Assembly (NCBI GenBank): GCA_964437425.1
Contig: CAYTGO010000063.1
Location: 1-17,143 of the forward strand
Reading direction: 5' to 3'
DNA from: Scalindua sp964437425
GTDB taxonomy: Bacteria; Planctomycetota; Brocadiia; Brocadiales; Scalinduaceae
DNA: 17,143 bases
Part shown: one piece after another, positions 8,291 through 14,312 of the stretch
Layout of the letters: every line of letters begins with the position of its first letter
How positions within the stretch are numbered: the stretch's first letter is position 1
Made by a program: the position numbers and the translations under genes
The notes under the pieces: generated by a model
The model's database searches: none
Seen by the model: the letters and a program-made list of their open reading frames with translations, nothing else
What the model was told of the DNA's origin: nothing

Positions 8291-10498
8291 CTACTGCAGC
8301 TCTTCCTTAACAGAACCACACTTCAACATAGATGAACCGTAGTATGGGTTACGCGTACCTTCCTCTTTTTGTAACCATGAGGCATCAGCCATAGAACAGT
8401 AGTAAACGTAAATCTTTTCAGCACCTTTAATCTGTCCCTGAAGCTCTTTGACGTAGTTAATAATTAACCGGCTTAAGTTCTTAAATCTATTCCGGGCTTC
8501 TTCGATCCCTATCCCCTTCATCTCAGTTGCACCATCCTCAATATTCCCGACAATTACAGACAACCTTTCAGACAAATTCTCCGGAATACCGGATTCCATA
8601 TTCTTAATCTTATCGGAACTATTGATGATCAGATCAAGATTTCCATCAATACCTTCTATTGAATCATTTGCAAGACTTGCCGCAATACGATAATAGTTAT
8701 CAAGTATCGTTTCTGTTACCTGCTTCAATACGGATTCATCAATTATGTGTGCCTCATAATGTACCTCTTCATCTCCATGTTTTTCATCCTTCTCCGCTTT
8801 AGTTGGTTCCCCAAGAGCAGTGCCTTCCTTGGATAACAGACTCGGTTTGCCCAGTAATTGCATTTGTGAATCGATAAGAAAATTCCCTTCTGTTACAACC
8901 TTTTCTCCGGCATTCAAACCCTCAATCACAGGATAATATTCGTCAGCTTTGGGACCAAGTACCACCTCTCTCAATACATAGTTACCCTCTTCCTTTTCCA
9001 CGTAAACAATATTACGCTTTCCCGTAACAAGCACTGCACTATGCGGGACTGCAAGGACACCTGCTTCTCCCTCACTACTCTTTTTGAGACTTCTCTGGCA
9101 TGATGGACAAGTACCTGGAAGACCGGTTTGTACCTCAATATGTTCAGAACAGACATATACTTTGTCCTGTCCCTGAACATTATCACCTTTATTTTCGACA
9201 AGGACCATCTTACACCTGGGACAATTTCCAGGCTCATCCGAAGCAGAACCTTCGCATTGAATAGGACAATCATAATGCGCTTGGATTAGACCCGGCGCAA
9301 AAACTCCCGTTCTTCCGCCAATGAGTTCAAGCTTCATCCCACACTCCGGACAGTCTCCCTCTTTGTCCGATATAACATCAGGATGCATGGGACACATGTA
9401 TTTCCCCATGATTTTTGCATCAATAACAACTCCCTTACTTCCAAGTTGTGCCTTAAGCCTGGCATTAACATACATACCGGGTTTGAGTTTTCCTTCTCGG
9501 TTATCCATATTTATGCGAACCTTGACAGCCCTCGTCGTCTCATTCAAGAACGGGTCTATAAAGACAACCTTCCCGTGAAAAACTTCTCCCGGATAAGATT
9601 CTGCAAGGACCTCTATCTCCTGTCCATATCTGATCCAGGGAAGATCATATTCGTAAATATCCAGATACAGCCAGACACGACTCAGGTCTACAATAGTAAA
9701 AAGCTTGTCACCTGTTTTGAAATACATCCCCTCAATTGCATTTTTCTGAATAATGGTGCCGCCAATGGGTGCAAATATAGTTAAATTATTTTGAGGCTTC
9801 TGTGTCCTCTCAAGATTATCAATCTGCTCCTCAGTTATGCCCCACAACAGCAGCCTCTGTTTAGTGTTTTCAAGGAGGGATTTTGATGACGAGATTACCT
9901 CCGGAATATCACTATTACTAAACTGTTCAATTCCGCTATATGCCAGTAAGTATTCTTTCTGAGTAGACAGAAGATCAGGACTGTACATACTGACCAGATG
10001 CTCACCCTTCTTCACTATAGTGCCGGTAAAATCAACATAAAGCTTCTCAATACGCCCGGAAACCCATGCGGTAACATGCGAAACACGGCTCTCGTTATAA
10101 TCTATCTTTCCTACAGTATAAACAGACTTTACCAATTCCCTGTACGCAACAGGGGTTGTTCGAATTGATGCAAGCTGGCGTGCTCTTTCCCCAAGCTTTA
10201 AACTTGCTTTTCCACCTCCACCCGCATCCTCCCTCATAGGAGTAAGATCCATATCACATATCGGACAGCGTCCTGACTCTTTCTGCTTAATCTGCGGATG
10301 CATACTGCATGTCCAGAAAAGGATTTCACCGGCAGGTTTGTGGGACACTGACATCGTCTCAGCAGGGCCTCCACCGCTTCTTAAGAGCAAGCCGATAACC
10401 AGGCCTGCTACAAAAATACCAATCAGAATAGAGATGACTCCCCATCCGGTCCAATAGATATTTTGTCCTGTTTTTGATGAGTCTGGCATGTCTTTCAT
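8291..10498 (-). CDS. cusB: CusB-type periplasmic adaptor with four heavy-metal-binding modules and a DUF3347-like C-terminus
   Basis: This 735-residue membrane-fusion protein should link CusA to an outer-membrane channel and hand metal to the pump. In order it has an N-terminal membrane anchor (~17-40); module 1 WTCSMHPQ...GRCPICDMDL (63-88; Cys64, 78, 81); a lipoyl/barrel-type adaptor core (~120-350, with WVSGRIEKLYVDFTGTIVKKG and FAPIGGTI); and three further modules in tandem. These are YMCPMHPD...CPECGMKL (368-393), DCPIQCEG...CPRCKMVL (410-434) and VCSEHIEV...CPSCQRSL (449-471). The membrane-proximal adaptor domain resumes with VLAVPHSAVL (481-490), and a DUF3347-like domain (~586-735) ends in YYCSMADASWLQ and NPYYGSSMLKCG. 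Ordinary CusB is about 400 residues and related long forms usually carry one or two such modules, so four is high. Each module pairs CxxC with an upstream Cys (CxMHP style), suggesting soft-metal binding. The start ATG at 10498 has AAGGGGA nine bases upstream. It is the first gene of the cus operon and is divergent from the DUF362 gene. Confidence 0.92.
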   Translation of the reverse strand: MKDMPDSSKTGQNIYWTGWGVISILIGIFVAGLVIGLLLRSGGGPAETMSVSHKPAGEILFWTCSMHPQIKQKESGRCPICDMDLTPMREDAGGGGKASLKLGERARQLASIRTTPVAYRELVKSVYTVGKIDYNESRVSHVTAWVSGRIEKLYVDFTGTIVKKGEHLVSMYSPDLLSTQKEYLLAYSGIEQFSNSDIPEVISSSKSLLENTKQRLLLWGITEEQIDNLERTQKPQNNLTIFAPIGGTIIQKNAIEGMYFKTGDKLFTIVDLSRVWLYLDIYEYDLPWIRYGQEIEVLAESYPGEVFHGKVVFIDPFLNETTRAVKVRINMDNREGKLKPGMYVNARLKAQLGSKGVVIDAKIMGKYMCPMHPDVISDKEGDCPECGMKLELIGGRTGVFAPGLIQAHYDCPIQCEGSASDEPGNCPRCKMVLVENKGDNVQGQDKVYVCSEHIEVQTGLPGTCPSCQRSLKKSSEGEAGVLAVPHSAVLVTGKRNIVYVEKEEGNYVLREVVLGPKADEYYPVIEGLNAGEKVVTEGNFLIDSQMQLLGKPSLLSKEGTALGEPTKAEKDEKHGDEEVHYEAHIIDESVLKQVTETILDNYYRIAASLANDSIEGIDGNLDLIINSSDKIKNMESGIPENLSERLSVIVGNIEDGATEMKGIGIEEARNRFKNLSRLIINYVKELQGQIKGAEKIYVYYCSMADASWLQKEEGTRNPYYGSSMLKCGSVKEELQ

Positions 10499-10628
10499 TT
10501 TAGATATCCCCTTTACTTTAGCTCTATTTTGTTTAGTGAACTATCTGTACGATCAGAGGTCATAATTAATAAATATATAAGCTGTCACTTAGTATAACAA
10601 AGTACTGTTCCATATATCAGGGTTAAAA

Positions 10629-10661
10629 TGGAAATATAACCTCCCCAGCCCTTATATTCCA
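10629..10661. promoter_or_regulatory. Inverted repeat, possible operator or hairpin upstream of cusB
   Basis: TGGAAATATAA (10629-10639) and TTATATTCCA (10652-10661) are inverted copies with a single extra A in the left arm, around a C-rich 12-base centre. A shorter arm pair, TCCAT (from about 10610) with ATGGA at 10628-10632, overlaps it. Position about 130 bases upstream of cusB fits a metal-responsive operator. No known regulator box was recognised. Confidence 0.35.
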
Positions 10662-10781
10662 CTACAAAACACGATAATTCTACAATTGAATCTATCCAAT
10701 TAGAATGCTAAAATGTAACCATATTGAATTAAGTATGATCTTAGAAAATTCGATTATCTGCTGATAGTCTATTACCTGTTT

Positions 10782-10789
10782 AAGGAGGG
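10782..10789 (+). promoter_or_regulatory. Strong ribosome-binding site for the DUF362 gene
   Basis: AAGGAGGG sits six bases before the ATG at 10796. It is nearly a full anti-16S match and fixes the start codon. Confidence 0.85.
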
Positions 10790-10795
10790 ATTATT

Positions 10796-11860
10796 ATGAG
10801 CAAAGATAAGACCCGCAGAGAATTTATCAGGGAGACATGTGTTAATACATTACTGGGTGGTGTGTTTCTGTCTCAAATACCATTGCCTCTTGACCCCCTG
10901 CCTGATGACATAAAAACTAATCCAAAACCAGACTACATAACAAACCTGCATTCACTTGTCGTTGACGTTAAGAGCAAAACCGAGATAATAAAAGGAATGA
11001 CTCCGAACATCTCACAGGTCAAACAGATGATGGACTCCGGCATGACTCTGCTTACTGGAACAGATAACCCGAAAGCCGCCTGGAAATCACTCTTTCACGA
11101 GGACGAAAGGGTAGGCATAAAGATAAACGGCCTTGGCTCTGACATCCTTGCAGGCAACTACCAGGTTTGCTGGGCCATCGTTGACGCACTAAAAAGCATT
11201 GGAGTAAAGGAGAACAACATAATCATTTGGGATCAGTATCAGAATTTTTTCCTATCATCAGGTTTCAAGATAAACAGATCTTTTAAAGGAGTGAGGACAT
11301 ATGCCACAGACGGAGGCGGAGGAAAAGAGGCCCTTGATTCCGGTAGTTCATACAGAGAATACGACAGTGGCTATGGTGCCGTTAAGATAAGCAAGATACT
11401 GACAGAGGAAGTTGATTCACTGATAAATCTGGGTTTGTTAAAAGACCATGGCCTTGCGGGTGTAAGCATCGCTCTTAAGAATATTTCTCACGGTGTTGTC
11501 AGCCATCCGGACAACTTCCACGACAATTCATGTGATCCCTTTATTGCAGCCATAAATTCAATACCGATAGTAAAGGACAGGATAAAACTCCACATCTGCA
11601 ACGGAATAGTTGGTCTTTACGAAGGGGGGCCAATGCCACAAAAAAGACACACATGGAACAGTAACAGAATCATATTGAGCAAGGATCCTGTAGCCCTTGA
11701 TACGATTGGAATGAACATTATTGAGGAAAAGCGGATAGAGAAAGGGTTGCGTTCTCTATTTAATCGCCCAAACCCACCAAAGCATATTGAAACCGCTGCC
11801 AAATATGGACTTGGCATAAGTGACCTGAAATTGATAAATCACAAAATGGCTCTGATATAG
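10796..11860 (+). CDS. DUF362-domain protein with Tat signal
   Basis: This 354-residue protein has an N-terminal twin-arginine motif TRREFIR (residues 6-12) before a modest hydrophobic stretch (~16-30), so it is probably exported folded by the Tat system. The DUF362 core is recognisable by NLGLLKDHGLAGVSIALKN, by the run CDPFIAAINSIPIVKDRIKL and by ICNGIVGLYEGGP. A late VALDTIGMNIIEEKR segment is also typical of the family. DUF362 proteins have no firmly assigned reaction; some are fused to ferredoxin domains, but this one has no CxxCxxC cluster and only scattered cysteines. Tat export suggests a cofactor or a need for cytoplasmic folding. The gene is divergent from cusB and convergent with the small exported protein to its right, so it appears to be a single-gene unit. 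A link to metal resistance is possible from position only. Confidence 0.82.
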   Translation: MSKDKTRREFIRETCVNTLLGGVFLSQIPLPLDPLPDDIKTNPKPDYITNLHSLVVDVKSKTEIIKGMTPNISQVKQMMDSGMTLLTGTDNPKAAWKSLFHEDERVGIKINGLGSDILAGNYQVCWAIVDALKSIGVKENNIIIWDQYQNFFLSSGFKINRSFKGVRTYATDGGGGKEALDSGSSYREYDSGYGAVKISKILTEEVDSLINLGLLKDHGLAGVSIALKNISHGVVSHPDNFHDNSCDPFIAAINSIPIVKDRIKLHICNGIVGLYEGGPMPQKRHTWNSNRIILSKDPVALDTIGMNIIEEKRIEKGLRSLFNRPNPPKHIETAAKYGLGISDLKLINHKMALI

Positions 11861-11997
11861 CAAAAGAAGTTAAAAGTACCTTAAGTTTGAAGTGAACTAA
11901 AGTTGGTAGAAATAGTTTAAACGGCTTAAACCGTTCAACCCGCGTCTGGTCACTAGTTTAAAGCTTTTAATTTTTTTGACACTAGAAATATTCAATA
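11861..11997. other. Convergent intergenic region with a weak inverted repeat
   Basis: These are 137 AT-rich bases between two convergent genes. AACGG (11920-11924) and CCGTT (11931-11935) form a 5-base stem with a six-base loop, and a TTTAAAGCTTTTAATTTTTTT stretch follows further right. Neither makes a convincing intrinsic terminator, though bidirectional termination would be expected here. Confidence 0.35.
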
Positions 11998-12663
11998 TTA
12001 TCCATTAGTCTTCTCAGGTTTCTTCTCTTCCTGCTTTTTTTTCGCTTCTTCTCCCTTGATGTACTGTTCTAATCTATACATGATTGCCATCAAGTCATGG
12101 CCTGTAAGAAATGTCCTTTTGTTGCCACGAGGTATAATACCTTGGAACTGGAATTCCAGAAAAGCATAACGCCTGCCTATACCAATATCAGGTACGGCGA
12201 AGTCATCACTTATCCCGAGTTTCCTGCACACAAAACCGGTAAAACGCCCTATGCCATCTGCCACATGCATAGTAAAGCCGCCTTTCATATCAAGTACCTT
12301 GAAAATCATATAAGCCACTATCGCACGTGTAAGTGTTTTGTCAGGTTTGTAATCCCACCTACTGTCAACTATCTCCTTTTTCTTGAGTGCCAATACCACT
12401 TTCTCAAATGTCATTGTATCAGCCTGTATACCTACATAAGCTGAAATTGCCCTGCAACCGTCTTCGTATGTTGCAACGCCACGTTCAATCAGCTCTCTAT
12501 ACACGTTCTCATCTGTCAATGCCTCTCTGTATATGTTCTCATCTGCCAACGTCTCTCTGCTTTGAAATAAAACAAAGAATGACAAAAAACAAAGAAGTAT
12601 GCAGGTACTTGTATTTCTTTTGTCACAATAAAACTTCATTTTACTTATAACGTAATTTTTCAT
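11998..12663 (-). CDS. Small exported protein of unknown function with N-terminal 10-residue repeats
   Basis: This 221-residue protein has a basic N-terminus and a hydrophobic core (STCILLCFLSFFVLFQS), a probable Sec signal peptide cleaved near the LADEN region. The mature part starts with a repeat: RETLADENIY, REALTDENVY, then REL. The middle (DGCRAISAYVG, TFEKVVLALKKKEIV, LTRAIVAYMIFKVLDMKGG) is helical and vaguely like the surface-layer-homology style of tandem short helices, but I cannot place it in a family. The C-terminus is a charged Lys/Glu tail (EEAKKKQEEKKPEKTNG). The start at 12663 is supported by AAGGA nine bases upstream; a second ATG at 12639 lacks such a site. It lies 47 bases after the outer-membrane barrel gene on the same strand, so it is likely the last gene of that unit and acts in the periplasm or envelope. 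Confidence 0.7.
   Translation of the reverse strand: MKNYVISKMKFYCDKRNTSTCILLCFLSFFVLFQSRETLADENIYREALTDENVYRELIERGVATYEDGCRAISAYVGIQADTMTFEKVVLALKKKEIVDSRWDYKPDKTLTRAIVAYMIFKVLDMKGGFTMHVADGIGRFTGFVCRKLGISDDFAVPDIGIGRRYAFLEFQFQGIIPRGNKRTFLTGHDLMAIMYRLEQYIKGEEAKKKQEEKKPEKTNG
12493..12552. repeat. Two imperfect 30-base tandem repeats inside the small exported protein gene
   Basis: Units 12493-12522 and 12523-12552 match at 24 of 30 positions, and a third partial copy starts at 12553 (CTCTCTG). Mismatches fall mostly at third codon positions, keeping the 10-residue repeat. The repeat lies at the junction of signal peptide and mature protein. Confidence 0.85.
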
Positions 12664-12710
12664 TTCTCAATCCTTGACAATTAATCATTATATGCTGCTT
12701 AACGTCTTCT

Positions 12711-14219
12711 CTAAAACTGATACAGTATGGTTATGCTTACATTATCCCGGGCTTCATCATAGTAGTACGCACCGCCGGGATAAAATCTACCGTAATCTAC
12801 TGAAACATTCAGATCTGAGAACGCATTCCACACTACACTTATGTCAATCTCCTTACCAATATTCCTGTGCGATTTGACAGCCCTGTTATCAGATATCTCA
12901 GCCTCTTTTTTATCTTTACGAAAAAGGAAAAAATTTGTATTCAGACTGACATTTTTCTTCTTGATAATTTCAGAAGGTGTCATGGAAAGTCCGAACTTGA
13001 ACATCTGCAGGTTAGCTAAACGTGGTGCCAGGCTCAGGCCGGTATCGATATATCCGAAATAGAGAAAATTCCTGTCGGTAGTTCCCTCTTTATTACCGGG
13101 AGTAGTAGAAACAACCTTTGCAGAGCGATCAGAATCTCCTGTACCAAAAGCGTATTCAACACTCAGATTAGGATGTGTTATTACGTTAACTGAATAATGG
13201 AGTGATGCATCAAGTGCCCACGCATCTATATGTTCGGCATCCGGAGGACCTTCAAGTCCGGTCCCATCAGTGGCACTACCAGCCTCAGGGTTACTTCTAC
13301 CGTCCTCCATAATACCCTCTATCGAATAGTAGAGTTTATTGGTAAGCTGGCCTCTTGAACCAATACCGTAATACCTTGAATCATACTCATAATCCTGGTT
13401 AGGGTCTTCAAGATTCTCCCCGCTAAGATCTTCCTGTATTAAGGCGAACAGATACGGAGCGTGTTTCTTAAAGCCTTTATAGCTGACCTCTGTACCGTAA
13501 AAATACCGTTTGCTGGACCGGAAGCCCGGTACACTGAAATCAACATTTTCTTCGTCTATCAGATTCCTGGCACCGAAAATCTTAAAACCTACCCATTTGC
13601 TCTGCCCATCAAGCTGTACTCCGTTAGTCTTTTTTGTATAGGCCAACTGACTCCCTATGGAGGTAGTGAAACGACCGGCAGTCAATCTAAGCTGGAGAGG
13701 CATAGTATACTTAAAATACTTCTCAACTGCCTTATCAATGTTCATGATATATGTACCTTCATCAAACCCCTCTTCCAGGTTCCACTTAAGCTGATTCTCC
13801 GAGCTTCTGTAGTGATCTCCCCGATTATAGTCAATATGCTGCCCCTTTAGCCTCACATAGAAGCTATGGACTTCGTCCAGGTTCAGACTGCCCCACAAGT
13901 TGAAGTCATTCTGTTTCTTGGTCCTTCGTTTGTGACGAACACGGATATCACTGATTAACACAGGATCGTCAAATGTGTTGATCGAAGTCGTTTCAGAACC
14001 ACCCCAATCCCACAGTAAACGCTGAGACATCGAACGCCTGAGATCAAATACCTTTTGAGCCTCAATCTGAAGTTTCTTCAACCGCACTTTTTGTGCCTCC
14101 TGTATTGATTGCGCAAAAGCACTATTTCCTGTCGGAATGCATGCAAGGCAACAGCTTAGGATTATGCCGAGAACACCTGCAATGAAGAATTTACGTAGTC
14201 TGTAAACAATCTGTTCCAT
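12711..14219 (-). CDS. Outer-membrane beta-barrel, alginate-export (AlgE-like) type
   Basis: This 502-residue protein has a signal peptide (RLRKFFIAGVLGIILSCCL), probably cut after AFA before QSIQEAQKV; the Cys pair does not form a good lipobox. The mature N-terminus is a short charged helix (about 37-65, IQEAQKVRLKKLQIEAQKVF). The rest is alternating aromatic/polar strands typical of a beta-barrel: WGSLNLDEVHSFYVRLKGQH, LRLTAGRFTTSIGSQ, YGTEVSYKGF, YYGIGSRGQLTNKLYYSIEG, NLSVEYAFGTGDSD. It ends in ITILYQF, the aromatic C-terminal signature read by the Bam machinery. The layout resembles the alginate-export barrel family; the transported substrate cannot be read from sequence. It is not a TolC-type factor, so it cannot serve as the missing CusC. 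AGGAAA lies just upstream of the start at 14219. It lies between the giant repeat protein (93 bases upstream) and the small exported protein (47 bases downstream). Confidence 0.78.
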   Translation of the reverse strand: MEQIVYRLRKFFIAGVLGIILSCCLACIPTGNSAFAQSIQEAQKVRLKKLQIEAQKVFDLRRSMSQRLLWDWGGSETTSINTFDDPVLISDIRVRHKRRTKKQNDFNLWGSLNLDEVHSFYVRLKGQHIDYNRGDHYRSSENQLKWNLEEGFDEGTYIMNIDKAVEKYFKYTMPLQLRLTAGRFTTSIGSQLAYTKKTNGVQLDGQSKWVGFKIFGARNLIDEENVDFSVPGFRSSKRYFYGTEVSYKGFKKHAPYLFALIQEDLSGENLEDPNQDYEYDSRYYGIGSRGQLTNKLYYSIEGIMEDGRSNPEAGSATDGTGLEGPPDAEHIDAWALDASLHYSVNVITHPNLSVEYAFGTGDSDRSAKVVSTTPGNKEGTTDRNFLYFGYIDTGLSLAPRLANLQMFKFGLSMTPSEIIKKKNVSLNTNFFLFRKDKKEAEISDNRAVKSHRNIGKEIDISVVWNAFSDLNVSVDYGRFYPGGAYYYDEARDNVSITILYQF

Positions 14220-14312
14220 ACTCTTTCCTGCTCTACTTTAATCAAAACTCTTTTTATACCCAAGATAGTCATCCGGTTTCAACTGAAAAGCTACTCTCAG
14301 TCAGATCACACA

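Larger units (their letters stand above)
10499..10795. other. Divergent intergenic region between cusB and the DUF362 gene (297 bases)
   Basis: This is AT-rich sequence without a supported gene. It must hold the leftward promoter of the cus operon and the rightward promoter of the DUF362 gene. I could not pick a -35/-10 pair with confidence. It holds one clear inverted repeat, listed separately, and the strong ribosome-binding site of the DUF362 gene at its right end. Confidence 0.6.

Noticed and set aside
8971..9784. Overlapping open frames inside cusB on both strands, and similar ones inside the other genes
   Set aside because: They lie within strongly supported genes, have no ribosome-binding sites or family motifs, and are shadows of the coding frames.
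12711..14219. Barrel protein considered as the missing CusC/TolC factor
   Set aside because: It is strand-rich throughout and lacks the long paired helices and internal repeat of TolC-type proteins. It is also separated from the cus genes by other units.
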